From Kutzneria sp. CA-103260 (GTDB lineage: Bacteria; Actinomycetota; Actinomycetes; Mycobacteriales; Pseudonocardiaceae), in the NCBI RefSeq assembly GCF_018263855.1, contig NZ_CP073318.1, forward strand, positions 9,176,001 to 9,240,000: 64,000 nt of DNA, read 5' to 3'. Below the pieces are notes generated by a model that had not been told where the DNA came from, did not search any database, and worked only from the letters and a program-made list of their open reading frames with translations. This document shows, one piece after another, positions 34,502 through 44,012 of the stretch. The position numbers were made by a program, and so were the translations under genes. Position 1 is the stretch's first letter; each line of letters starts with the position of its first letter.

Positions 34502-35961
34502 GCGAGGTCGTCGAGGACTCGCAGGAATCCGACGGTGCACTGTCGGGGCGGTTCAAGGACGGCCTCCGGTTCAGCCTGATCAACACGGTGTTCTCCAGGC
34601 TGGCGACCTTCGCCGTCGGCGTGCTGCTGGCCCGTCTGCTCGTGCCCGAGCAGTTCGGCCTCTACACGACCGCGCTTGTCGTGCAGACGCTCCTGCTCAC
34701 GTTCAACGACTTCGGCACCGCCACCGCCCTTGTCCGCCACAAGGGCGATGTGCGGCCGATGCTGCCGACGGTGTGGACGATCTCCGTCGGCGGCGCGACC
34801 ATGGTCTACCTGCTGTGCCTGTTCACGGCACCGGCGCTCGCCACCGGCCTGGGTTCACCGCAGGCCGCCGATCTGGTCCGGGCCTTGTCGATCAACGTCC
34901 TGCTCGACGGGTTCGCAGCCGTGCCGGGTGCGCTGCTGACCAGGAATCTGCTGCAGGGCAGGCGTCTTGTCGCCGACGCGGCCGGGCTGGTGGTCAACCT
35001 CGTTCTGACCGCGACGCTCGCGGTGACCGGTTTCGGTGCGTGGGCACTGGTGATCGGCCATGTCAGCGGCACGGCGGTGGTCACGCTGCTACTGCTGATC
35101 GTGACGAAGCAACTGCCGAGGTTCGGCATCAATCGCCGACACGTCAACGAAGTCGCCCGGTACGGCGGCGCCGTTGTGGTGTCCTCGGTGGTGATGGTGC
35201 TGCTCCAGTACGCGCCGCAGACGATCACCGGCCGCATGCTCGGCGCCACCGCGCTGGGTTTCTTCTACCTCGCGTCGAATGTGTCGAGCTGGCCGGCGTC
35301 GGTCATCACGACCACGGTCGAACGGGTTGGCCTGGCGACGTTCTCGCGGGCCCGGGACGCCGGCGTCGATCTCGACCGCGCCGCCTCCGCGGTGATCGGC
35401 ATGGTTGCGATGGCCGTGCTGCCAGGGGGCGCCGCCCTGGCACTGCTGGCCCCGCAGATCGTCGAGCTGGTCTACGGGGACAAGTGGGCGCCGGCCGCGC
35501 CGGTGCTGGCGGGCTTGTCCGTCGCCACCATCGCCCGGGTGCTGGCCGACCTCGTCTTCAACCTGATGATCACTGCCGGTTCGGCGCTGTCGTCGGTGCT
35601 GGTGCAGGTGATCTGGCTGGTCGCTTTGGTGCCGACGGCGATTTTCGCGACGGCGAAGTGGGGGCTGGTCGGCATGGGCTGGGCGGTCGCCGCGGTGGCC
35701 TGCCTCGTCGCGCTTCCTGTGCACGCCTGGGGTTTGTGGCGGGCCGGCGTGCACGTTCCGGCCCTGTTGCGCGGATTCGCGGTTCCACTGCTGGCGACGG
35801 TGGCGGTAATGGTCGCGCTGGAGGCCACTGCGGTTGTCCTGCATCACTCGCTGCTGTACCTGATCACCGGCATGCTGATCACCGCCGTCGCGGTGGCCGC
35901 GGGCTGGTTCGGTGGCCGGGATCGCTTGGCAGCGGCACTTGACGCGCCGGCAGAGTCCTAG
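34498..35961 (+). CDS. Polysaccharide flippase (Wzx-like, MOP superfamily)
   Basis: A 487-residue polytopic protein with about 12-14 hydrophobic segments. The N-terminus, DGLRFSLINTVFSRLATFAVGVLLARLL followed by VPEQFGLYTTALVVQTLL, is characteristic of oligosaccharide flippases. It should turn undecaprenyl-linked repeat units across the membrane for the Wzy-like polymerase. GTG 34498 overlaps the preceding glycosyltransferase stop. It ends the coupled run; 75 bp then separate it from the WecG-like gene. Confidence 0.9.
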   Translation: MSEVVEDSQESDGALSGRFKDGLRFSLINTVFSRLATFAVGVLLARLLVPEQFGLYTTALVVQTLLLTFNDFGTATALVRHKGDVRPMLPTVWTISVGGATMVYLLCLFTAPALATGLGSPQAADLVRALSINVLLDGFAAVPGALLTRNLLQGRRLVADAAGLVVNLVLTATLAVTGFGAWALVIGHVSGTAVVTLLLLIVTKQLPRFGINRRHVNEVARYGGAVVVSSVVMVLLQYAPQTITGRMLGATALGFFYLASNVSSWPASVITTTVERVGLATFSRARDAGVDLDRAASAVIGMVAMAVLPGGAALALLAPQIVELVYGDKWAPAAPVLAGLSVATIARVLADLVFNLMITAGSALSSVLVQVIWLVALVPTAIFATAKWGLVGMGWAVAAVACLVALPVHAWGLWRAGVHVPALLRGFAVPLLATVAVMVALEATAVVLHHSLLYLITGMLITAVAVAAGWFGGRDRLAAALDAPAES

Positions 35962-36036
35962 ATCCGTACAAAGTGGACGATGTGACGGTCCCTCCCGATC
36001 GAACCATGTTGATGACCAAGGGATAAGGTTCGGCCC

Positions 36037-36792
36037 ATGCGAGCGGGTGTTCCCACCATCACCGTTCTCGGTGTGCCGGTCGCCGCGTTGACGGCGCGGC
36101 AGGCCATCGCCGAAGTGTCCCGGCTGCTCGCCGAGCCCGGACCGCAGACGCTGGTCTACGTCAACGCGCACTCGGTGAACCTGGCCCGGTCCCACGACCG
36201 GTACCGGGCCTGCCTGGCGGGCGCCGACCTGGTGCTCAACGACGGATCGGGCGTGGCGCTGGCGGCCCGTGTGCGTGGCCATCGGTTCCCGGCCAATCTC
36301 AACGGCACGGACTTCACGCCTGAGGTGCTGCGGCTGGCCGCTCAACGCGGCCTCGGCGTCTACCTGCTCGGTGGTCGTGACGGGGTGGCCGCCCGGGCCG
36401 CGGACCGGCTGCGCGAGATCGTGCCCGGGCTTCGCGTGGTCGGCCATCACCACGGTTATGTCGCCGGCCACCAGGGCCGCGAGGTCGCTGAGCAGATCAA
36501 GCAGAGCGGGGCCGATCTCGTGCTGGTGGCGATGGGCAATCCGCGGCAGGAGCTGTGGATGGCCGAGCACCTGCACGCCACCGGAGCCGAGCTGGGCGTC
36601 GCGGTCGGGGCGTTCCTCGACTTCGCCGCCGAACGGGTTCCCCGCGCCCCCAAGTGGATGCGGGATGCCGGCATCGAGTGGCTTTACCGGCTCAGCCGGG
36701 AACCGCGCCGCCTCTTCGCGCGCTACGTCGTCGGCAACCCGCTGTTCGTGGCGCGGGTGCTGGCCGACCGGGTCTTGGCGACCAGTCGCTAG
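36037..36792 (+). CDS. WecG/TagA/CpsF family glycosyltransferase
   Basis: A 251-residue enzyme of the GT26 type that transfers an N-acetylmannosamine-type sugar to a lipid-linked acceptor. Clear family features: VYVNAHSVNLARSHDRYR, ADLVLNDGSGVALAARV, NLNGTDFTPEVL with the catalytic Asp, GVYLLGGRDGVAARAADRL, MGNPRQELWMAEHL and FDFAAERVPRAPKWMR-like FLDFAAERVPRAPKWM, ending WLYRLSREPRRLFARY. Separated from the flippase by a 75-bp gap that could hold its own promoter (GATAAG sits shortly upstream). Confidence 0.92.
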   Translation: MRAGVPTITVLGVPVAALTARQAIAEVSRLLAEPGPQTLVYVNAHSVNLARSHDRYRACLAGADLVLNDGSGVALAARVRGHRFPANLNGTDFTPEVLRLAAQRGLGVYLLGGRDGVAARAADRLREIVPGLRVVGHHHGYVAGHQGREVAEQIKQSGADLVLVAMGNPRQELWMAEHLHATGAELGVAVGAFLDFAAERVPRAPKWMRDAGIEWLYRLSREPRRLFARYVVGNPLFVARVLADRVLATSR

Positions 36793-36802
36793 TCTGACCG
36801 CC

Positions 36803-37930
36803 ATGTCCGGTCCCAGAATCTGCTTCGTGACCAGCTACCCGTTGTCCCGTCAGGACCTTGGGGGCAGTGGCTGGGTGGATCGTCGGCTGCTCCCGGTGCT
36901 CGCCGGGTTGTCCGACGACCTCGAGGTGGTGTGTGTCACCGGCCCCGAGGGACGCTGGTCGGAGCGGGTCGGCGAGCACGAGGTGTCGGCCCGTGCGGCC
37001 GGTGCGGTTCCGTTGGAGCTGAGGGGCGATCGGGGTGCCCTCGCCCGCGTCGCCGCGGGCATGTTGGTCAGCCCAGAGCCCTATCTGGCGCGCAAGTTCT
37101 CAGTGTTTCCGGGCTGGCGTAAGGCGGTCGAGCTGTTGCGTCAGCGGGCGGCCGGGCGACGAGTTGTGACCAGCGGATGGCCGGGGTTGGTGCTCGGGGC
37201 CGCCGCCGCGGTCCCAGTTGCCGCGCACGTGGCGCACAACGTGGAGTCGACGATCGCCGTCGAGCACTCCCCTCGGGCGCTGCGGATGCTCGGTGAGATC
37301 CCGCGCCTGCGCCGGATGGAACGGCGGCTGCTCGGGATTCCCGACCATGTCTTCGCGTTGTCTCGTACGGACGCCGCTGAGCTGGATGTCGCCGCGACCG
37401 CGCTGCCGGTGCCACTGTCCTCAGCCCCGACCGTAGCCTCGGCCGGTCGCACGGTCGGGTTCATCGGCAAGGCGAGCTGGCCGCCCAACGAACGGGCGCT
37501 GGAAGTGCTGCTGGGGCCGGTGCACGACCGACTGTCTGCCATGGGTGTCGACGTGGACTTCGTGCTGGCCGGCAAGGGAACCGAGCGGTACGCCGAGCAC
37601 CCGAGGGTCGTCGCCTCCGGATCGGTGACCGACGTCGCCGACTTCTACGCACAGGTGGGCGTCGCCGTGGTGCCGAGGTTCGGCTCCAGCACGGGCGTCA
37701 GCGTGAAGGTCTTGGAGGCGGCCGAGTTCGGCGTTCCGTCGGTGCTGCCGCGTTCCCTGGCTGAGGCGATCGATCCCGACGGCCCCTGGCTGGTCGCGGA
37801 GAGCACCGACGAGGTGGCCGAGGCGATCCGGCGGTGGCGATCCGGTGAACAGGCCCCCGACGCCGCCGGCTGGGCTCGCCAACAGGACGCGGCCCGCACC
37901 GCTGCCCTGCTGCGCAACGCTTTCGCCTGA
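36803..37930 (+). CDS. Family 4-type glycosyltransferase
   Basis: A 375-residue GT-B enzyme. N-terminal acceptor domain ICFVTSYPLSRQDLGGSGWVDRRLL and AHNVESTIAVEHS; C-terminal donor domain TVGFIGKASWPPNERALEVLL, VLAGKG, VASGSVTDVADFYAQVGVAVVPR and SSTGVSVKVLEAAEFGVPSVL, with the usual Glu pair region. ATG 36803 is 10 bp after the WecG-like stop, so they are cotranscribed. The longer upstream reading frame is an overlap with the WecG-like gene and not used. Confidence 0.87.
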   Translation: MSGPRICFVTSYPLSRQDLGGSGWVDRRLLPVLAGLSDDLEVVCVTGPEGRWSERVGEHEVSARAAGAVPLELRGDRGALARVAAGMLVSPEPYLARKFSVFPGWRKAVELLRQRAAGRRVVTSGWPGLVLGAAAAVPVAAHVAHNVESTIAVEHSPRALRMLGEIPRLRRMERRLLGIPDHVFALSRTDAAELDVAATALPVPLSSAPTVASAGRTVGFIGKASWPPNERALEVLLGPVHDRLSAMGVDVDFVLAGKGTERYAEHPRVVASGSVTDVADFYAQVGVAVVPRFGSSTGVSVKVLEAAEFGVPSVLPRSLAEAIDPDGPWLVAESTDEVAEAIRRWRSGEQAPDAAGWARQQDAARTAALLRNAFA

Positions 37931-38170
37931 CCGCCGACTGCGACGTGTCGGCGCCGTTGCCGCCGCGTAACGATCCGATCGGGAGCGGAGCAATACTCAC
38001 CTGGGTGCTCATGTCGCGCGTGACGCACTGAATTGTGCTTACGGATAGTGCTAGACGATCACCCGTAAGGGTTATCTCGACTGTGGTTTGTCATACACGG
38101 GGTTGGCTGTGCGACCGGCCCGTATGAGGATGTGCGGCACGGTGGTCGTGTCGACGGTGAGGAGGTCCGG

Positions 38171-40162
38171 GTGCCCGGTCTGATCCGTCAGGCGCTGCGT
38201 TTCCGTGTGACATCACTGGGTTCGGCTGGGCTCGTCACGCTCGGTCCGGTCGTGACCAGGGGAAAGGTGGTCGAGCTGCGGCCGCCGGTCGCCGCCGATG
38301 CCGACGAGTGGTCGCGGCTGGTGCGTCCGGAGCGTGATCGGCTGGAGCCTCGATGGGCGGACAGTGACCTCGACTGGGTGACGCGTACCAGTGCGGCCGC
38401 CTGGCGCGACCGGTGCGCGGAGCTGCGCCGGTCGGCCAAAGAGGGGATGGCGCTGCCCTTCCTGATCACCGTCGACAGCGGCATCGCCGGCGAACTGCTG
38501 TTGGACCGGGTCGACCGCGAGCGTGGCTCCGCCGAGGTAGAGGTGTGGATCTCCGAAGCACGCGAGGGCACCTCGATCACGGCCTCCGCGTTGCGGCTGT
38601 TGCTGCACCATGCCTTCGGCGAATACGAGCTGCGGCGCTTGACCGCGGCGATCCCCGTCGGCGACCGCAGTGCTGCTGCGCTCTTCAGCCGCGCGGGTTT
38701 TCACCGCGAGGGTCTGTTGCGCGGATACCGGCGAACCGCTGACTACGAACTGTGGTCGCTGCTGGCGACGGACCAGCCTGATGAGTCCATTTCGGACTTA
38801 CCTATAGTGTCGGCGATGGACGTTCCGGGTAGCGGTAGGGGTTTCAAGCGCTCCAGCGCGCTGCAACGGCGGCTGCACGAGTTGGTGCCCGGCGGTGCGC
38901 ACACCTACGCGCGAGGTTCCGACCAGTATCCGGAAGACATGGCGCCGATCCTCGTTCGCGGCGACGGCAGCCGGGTCTGGGACGCCGACGGCAACTGCTT
39001 CATCGAGTACGGCATGGGCCTGCGTTCGGTCACCCTCGGTCATGGTTACCGTCCGGTGCTGGACGCCGTGCAGCGGGCACTGGCCGATGGCGTGAACTTC
39101 TCGCGGCCGACCCAGCTGGAGGTGGCCGCGGCCGAGGACTTCCTGAGTCTGGTGCCCGGCGCGGACATGGTGAAGTTCGCCAAGAACGGCTCGGACGCCA
39201 CGACCGCCGCGATCCGGCTGGCCCGCGCGGCTACCGGGCGTGACATGGTCGCGGTGTGCGACCAGCCGTTCTTCTCGGCGGACGACTGGTTCATCGGCGC
39301 CGTCGAGATGAACGCCGGCGTGCCGGAGGGCACCCGCGGCCAGACCGTCCGGTTCCAGTTCAACGATCTTGATTCGCTGCGGCTGCGGTTCGCCGAGTGC
39401 GGCGGTCAGATCGCGTGTGTGGTGATGGAGGCGGCGACCGCGCTGGCCGAGCCGGAGCCAGGCTTCCTCGAAGGAGTCCGCGCGCTGTGTGACGCCCACG
39501 GGGCGCTGCTCGTCTTCGACGAGATGATCACGGGCTTCCGCTGGTCGGCGAGCGGCGCCCAGTCCGTGTACGGAGTGCGGCCGGACCTGTCGTGCTGGGG
39601 CAAGGCGATGGGCAACGGGTTTCCGATCTCCGCGCTGGCCGGCCGCCGGGATCTGATGGAGCTGGGCGGCCTTCGGACGGATTCGCCGAGGGTGTTCCTG
39701 CTCTCAACGACCCACGGTCCGGAGACCGTGTCGCTGGCCGCGTTCCGAGCCGTGGTCCGGGCGTACACCGAGAGTGACCCGATCGGCGTGATGGAGCGCC
39801 GCGGCACGGAGTTGGCGGAAGGCGTGAACGCCGCCGCCCGCGAGCTGGGCGTAGCAGACTACGTCGCCGCGATCGGCCGGCCGTCGTGCCTGGTGTTCAC
39901 CACCCGCGACGAGGACGGCCGTCCATCGCAGCCGTATCGGACGCTGTTCCTGCAGGAGATGCTCCGCCGTGGCGTGCTGGGGCAGTCGTTTGTCATCTCG
40001 GCGGCGCACACGGTCGCCGACGTCGAGCACACCGTGCAGGCCGTTCGCGAGGCGCTGGTCATCTACCGCCGCGCACTCGAGGACGGCGGCGTCGATCGGT
40101 TTCTCGTGGGACGACCGGTAGCACCTGCCCTACGTTCACTCGCCTCGCCACGTCAGCTGTGA
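38171..40162 (+). CDS. GNAT acetyltransferase fused to a class III aminotransferase
   Basis: A 663-residue bifunctional protein. Residues about 30-200 are a RimJ-like GNAT domain (VELRPPVAADADEWSRL; ITASALRLLLHHAFGEYELRRLTAAIPVGDRSAAALFSRAGF). Residues about 225-640 are a glutamate-1-semialdehyde aminomutase-like PLP domain: LVPGGAHTYARGSDQYPEDM, KNGSDATTAAIRLARA, LLVFDEMITGFRWS and CWGKAMGNGFPISAL with the PLP Lys. Such aminotransferases occur in sugar loci, so it may aminate a keto-sugar that is then N-acylated by the same protein; that pairing is inference. GTG 38171 has a strong GGAGG. The 240-bp upstream gap suggests its own promoter. A 19-bp repeat array follows within five bases. Confidence 0.88.
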   Translation: MPGLIRQALRFRVTSLGSAGLVTLGPVVTRGKVVELRPPVAADADEWSRLVRPERDRLEPRWADSDLDWVTRTSAAAWRDRCAELRRSAKEGMALPFLITVDSGIAGELLLDRVDRERGSAEVEVWISEAREGTSITASALRLLLHHAFGEYELRRLTAAIPVGDRSAAALFSRAGFHREGLLRGYRRTADYELWSLLATDQPDESISDLPIVSAMDVPGSGRGFKRSSALQRRLHELVPGGAHTYARGSDQYPEDMAPILVRGDGSRVWDADGNCFIEYGMGLRSVTLGHGYRPVLDAVQRALADGVNFSRPTQLEVAAAEDFLSLVPGADMVKFAKNGSDATTAAIRLARAATGRDMVAVCDQPFFSADDWFIGAVEMNAGVPEGTRGQTVRFQFNDLDSLRLRFAECGGQIACVVMEAATALAEPEPGFLEGVRALCDAHGALLVFDEMITGFRWSASGAQSVYGVRPDLSCWGKAMGNGFPISALAGRRDLMELGGLRTDSPRVFLLSTTHGPETVSLAAFRAVVRAYTESDPIGVMERRGTELAEGVNAAARELGVADYVAAIGRPSCLVFTTRDEDGRPSQPYRTLFLQEMLRRGVLGQSFVISAAHTVADVEHTVQAVREALVIYRRALEDGGVDRFLVGRPVAPALRSLASPRQL

Positions 40163-40166
40163 TGGT

Positions 40167-40395
40167 CGAACGCCGCATCTCTGCTGGAACGCTGCGTCTC
40201 TACTCAAGTGCTGCGTCCCTGCTTGAGCGCCGCGGCTCTGCCTAAGCGCTGCTGTTTTGGTCGAGTGATGCAGCACTGCTCGAGTGCTGAAGCTTTGCTC
40301 GAATGTGAACGCAATGCTCGGGTGCCGACGCGGTCCTCATCGGCTGGCGCCGCCTTTCATGGGCCGACGCCGTGCTCATGGACTGTCGCCGTGCT
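40167..40395 (+). repeat. Longest tandem array of the 19-bp repeat (12 units)
   Basis: Twelve units in register from 40167: starts at 40167, 40186, 40205, 40224, 40243, 40262, 40281, 40300, 40319, 40338, 40358 and 40377, all 19 nt except one of 20. Best units are CGAGTGATGCAGCACTGCT (40262) and CGAGTGCTGAAGCTTTGCT (40281). Units differ at many positions, with positions 1-6 and 12-19 best kept. There are no unique spacers, so it is not CRISPR. It lies directly after the aminotransferase stop and reads in its direction. Confidence 0.85.
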
Positions 40396-40428
40396 CAGGC
40401 GGTGACACACCCGACCGTGGGCAGAAAT

Positions 40429-40476
40429 GAGGGCGCTGGACGGTGACCGGGAGATCCGGTACCGACCAGCGCCCTC
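40429..40476. terminator. Hairpin between convergent genes
   Basis: GAGGGCGCTGG (40429-40439) pairs with CCAGCGCCCTC (40466-40476), a perfect 11-bp stem with a 26-nt loop, 34 bp after the 19-bp array. It probably ends transcripts from the left. Confidence 0.65.
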
Positions 40477-40801
40477 GGTTGACCACCGCTGACGTTTCTC
40501 CGGCTCTGCCCCTCGTAGTGCCGGGGAACGTTCACCGGTGACCAAGTTTTGGGAGCCCCGACGCCACGGGGGCAACGCGACGCCGGGGCCAGCCCCCGAC
40601 CTGACCGGGCGCGGTCGGCAGGTCGGGAAGATCCGGGACATCGGGGGAGGATCGTCGCCCGCGGCACGACAAAACCGGGAGGACGTGCTCGACGCGATCG
40701 CCATGCGCGGCGGTGACCCACTGTTGGGGGCATCCCCGGGCCCGGATCAGCTCGGCGCGGCCGCAAGAAGGCACAAAGGTGCCCTGCGACCGTGGGCGCG
40801 G
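40477..40801. other. 325-bp spacer at the 3' side of the secreted-protein gene
   Basis: GC-rich spacer. Reading frames exist on both strands but have no ribosome-binding site or domain. I see nothing functional in it. Confidence 0.4.
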
Positions 40802-41656
40802 TCAGTCAGGCGACGTGCTGGGGAGGCCGGGAACGCCGTCGCTGACGCGTTTGGCGCTGTGTTGGTCGGTCGTGGAGCCGGGGCTGGGCCGGAAGCCGGC
40901 TCCTGGCGGAGTGACGTCGGCGATGCCATTGGCGCTGCCGAGGTCATGGCTGGCCGTGCCGCCCGTGGACGGCGTGGAGACCGGCTGCGAAGCCGGCTGC
41001 TGAAGCGGCAGCTCGACGGGGTTGCGCGGCAGGTCGGGAACGACGCCGGTGGGTGCCCCCATGGCGGGCGCGGTCGACTTCGAGACCTGCTGAATTTCGG
41101 TGCGACTTACCGGCGATGCGGCCGGCTGGGCGACGTGGGCGGAAGGCGGTGGAGCGGCCGGAGTCGGCGGCTCCGGCGCCTGAGGTGTGGTCTTGGTCGG
41201 GACAGTGACGGTCGTCGAGCCCGTCCAGACGTCGTCGCTACCCGAGTCGGAACTGGTACTGGACGTGCCTTGTCCTGACGAGGCGGAGCCTCCGCTGCCA
41301 GATGAGGACGACTGCGGCGGCCCACCCGGGTTCACGGTGCCGGTGGTGGAGCCGCTGTTCCCGGTGTTGCCCGCGGGCGGCTGGCTGACCGACACCCCGC
41401 CCGGCAATCCGATGTGGTGCTGGCCGCCGAGCCCGACGAGCAGGCTGTTGACCAGGTCGGACATGTCCGTCTGGAGCGTGTTGGCGATCGCGTTCGCCTG
41501 GGGCGCGTCCGACGAGGTGGCCGCGCTGGCGACGGCGGAGCCGAACACGCATGCCAGCAGCGTCAGCCCACCCGTGACGGCGACGCGGATGACGGCAGCG
41601 CGCAGCGCGGTGCCGGTGCACCGCACCGCACTCGTGCTGGCCACTGTCACCACCAC
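40802..41656 (-). CDS. Secreted Ser/Pro/Thr-rich protein
   Basis: A 284-residue exported protein with no recognised domain. N-terminal signal: basic CTGTALRAAVIRVAV, hydrophobic TGGLTLLACVFGSA, probable cleavage after AVASA. The mature start is a short amphipathic region (NAIANTLQTDMSDLVNSLLVGL), followed by a long low-complexity stretch of Ser, Gly, Thr and Pro (STTGTVNPGGPPQSSSSGSG; KTTPQAPEPPTPAAPPP), as in wall-spanning or glycosylated surface proteins. GTG 41656 is the best start; three consecutive GTG codons leave some doubt. Divergent from the ECF sigma gene across a 271-bp shared upstream region, so it is a candidate member of that regulon. Confidence 0.7.
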   Translation of the reverse strand: MVVTVASTSAVRCTGTALRAAVIRVAVTGGLTLLACVFGSAVASAATSSDAPQANAIANTLQTDMSDLVNSLLVGLGGQHHIGLPGGVSVSQPPAGNTGNSGSTTGTVNPGGPPQSSSSGSGGSASSGQGTSSTSSDSGSDDVWTGSTTVTVPTKTTPQAPEPPTPAAPPPSAHVAQPAASPVSRTEIQQVSKSTAPAMGAPTGVVPDLPRNPVELPLQQPASQPVSTPSTGGTASHDLGSANGIADVTPPGAGFRPSPGSTTDQHSAKRVSDGVPGLPSTSPD

Positions 41657-41927
41657 CGTCCGCCCTGTCGGCCGAAAACGTGAAGTTGTCGGACTCGGCG
41701 TTGAGACATGTTTAGCACCGTGATCTCGATTTGCACATGTACTCGTCACCGACCACCCGGATAGGCGGCAGGTCCGTCGCTGTCCGGGTTCAGTCTCGCA
41801 CAACGTGGCAACTGTGTGTCGCCATCTGCGGCCCGCCACTCGTTTGAGGGTTTTCGGCCATGCGGCGGATCCGGTCCGGCCACCGCCGCTTCTAACCCTT
41901 GACCAACTCGCCCACGGGGAGGACCGA

Positions 41928-42509
41928 GTGCAAGTCGACACATCGTCAGGGACGGTCGCCACGGCCGATCTGCTCAGCGCCGCCGAACAAGGGGATCGGG
42001 CCGCGTGGAGCGAACTCGTGGCCAGGTACACGCCAACCGTCTGGGCTGTTGCCAGGGCGCATCGGCTCAGTCGTGTCGATGCCGCCGATGTCGTGCAGAA
42101 CACCTGGGTGACATTGATGGAAAATATGAAAGGAATTCATAATCCGGCGCGGCTGTCGGCCTGGCTGTCCACCACCGCGCGGCGGCACTCGCTGCGCGCG
42201 ATCGCGGCCCGGCGTCGAGAGATACCGGTTGACGAGCCACGATCGGACAGTCTGGTCACCGAGGCGGCCGACGTCGGGGTCGTGTGGGAAGCCTGGAACG
42301 CCGCGCTGTGGAAGGCGTTCACCCAGTTGTCCGAGCACTGCCAGCGGGTGTTGCGGGTGTTGGTGCACTCGCCGGAACTGTCGTATGAGCAGGTCGCCGC
42401 GGCGGTCGGCATTGCGCCGGGCAGCGTCGGTCCGACAAGAGGGAGATGCCTGAGCGAACTCCGGCGAAAGGCGGCGTTGGCCGGTCTGTTCCAGGAGGGT
42501 GTGCGATGA
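41928..42509 (+). CDS. ECF-type RNA polymerase sigma factor
   Basis: A 193-residue extracytoplasmic-function sigma factor. Region 2: LLSAAEQGDRAAWSELVARY, then VWAVARAHRLSRVDAADVVQNTWVTLMENM. Region 4: WKAFTQLSEHCQRVLRVLVH and SYEQVAAAVGIAPGSVGPTRGRCLSELRRK. GTG 41928 follows GGGGAGG by five bases. It overlaps the next 59-codon gene (ATGA), the usual place for a regulator of the sigma factor, and is divergent from a secreted Ser/Pro-rich protein. Confidence 0.9.
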   Translation: MQVDTSSGTVATADLLSAAEQGDRAAWSELVARYTPTVWAVARAHRLSRVDAADVVQNTWVTLMENMKGIHNPARLSAWLSTTARRHSLRAIAARRREIPVDEPRSDSLVTEAADVGVVWEAWNAALWKAFTQLSEHCQRVLRVLVHSPELSYEQVAAAVGIAPGSVGPTRGRCLSELRRKAALAGLFQEGVR

Positions 42510-42685
42510 GGCGTGCGCATGTGTCGGTGTGGGGGCTGCTCGGCCAGGCGGATCGCGTCGTGCTGAACCAACTGCGGGTGCTGCTGAGTGGAATCGACCC
42601 TGTTCCACAAGAGGTACTAACGGCCGCCGATTCACTCGGTCAGCGCATTGCGTCGTGTCGGAGGGTAATGGCGCACGCGAGTTGA
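42506..42685 (+). CDS. 59-residue protein coupled to the sigma factor
   Basis: Small protein, MRRAHVSVWGLLGQADRVVL onward to QRIASCRRVMAHAS, whose ATG overlaps the sigma-factor stop and has AGGAGG seven bases upstream. No membrane helix and no anti-sigma motif (no HxxxCxxC), so it is not a classical zinc anti-sigma factor. Position and coupling suggest a partner of the sigma factor. It is followed by a strong terminator, making this a two-gene operon. Confidence 0.7.
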   Translation: MRRAHVSVWGLLGQADRVVLNQLRVLLSGIDPVPQEVLTAADSLGQRIASCRRVMAHAS

Positions 42686-42697
42686 TCGGCTAAACGG

Positions 42698-42731
42698 CAA
42701 TGGGGTCTCGAAACGCGTCGAGACCCCATTG
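42698..42731 (+). terminator. Strong terminator after the sigma-factor operon
   Basis: Perfect 14-bp stem CAATGGGGTCTCGA with its complement around a 6-nt loop (AACGCG), then TTAC. It lies between convergent genes and may serve both. Confidence 0.85.
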
Positions 42732-42746
42732 TTACGTCCTGTGTGC

Positions 42747-43910
<1,164 letters not shown>

Positions 43911-44012
43911 ATCCGGATCCTTGCCGATCCGCCCCCGAAATGTCACCCGGCCGGTCCCGGATCTCCGCCGTCGAGCGGGGCGGCAACTCTCGTGCTTGGG
44001 GAGAATGGAGCT

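Noticed and set aside
40167..40395. CRISPR array
   Set aside because: Units abut without unique spacers, differ from each other throughout, and no cas gene is present.
40538..41278. Plus-strand frame opposite the secreted-protein gene
   Set aside because: Antisense to a protein with a clear signal peptide; no start signal of its own.
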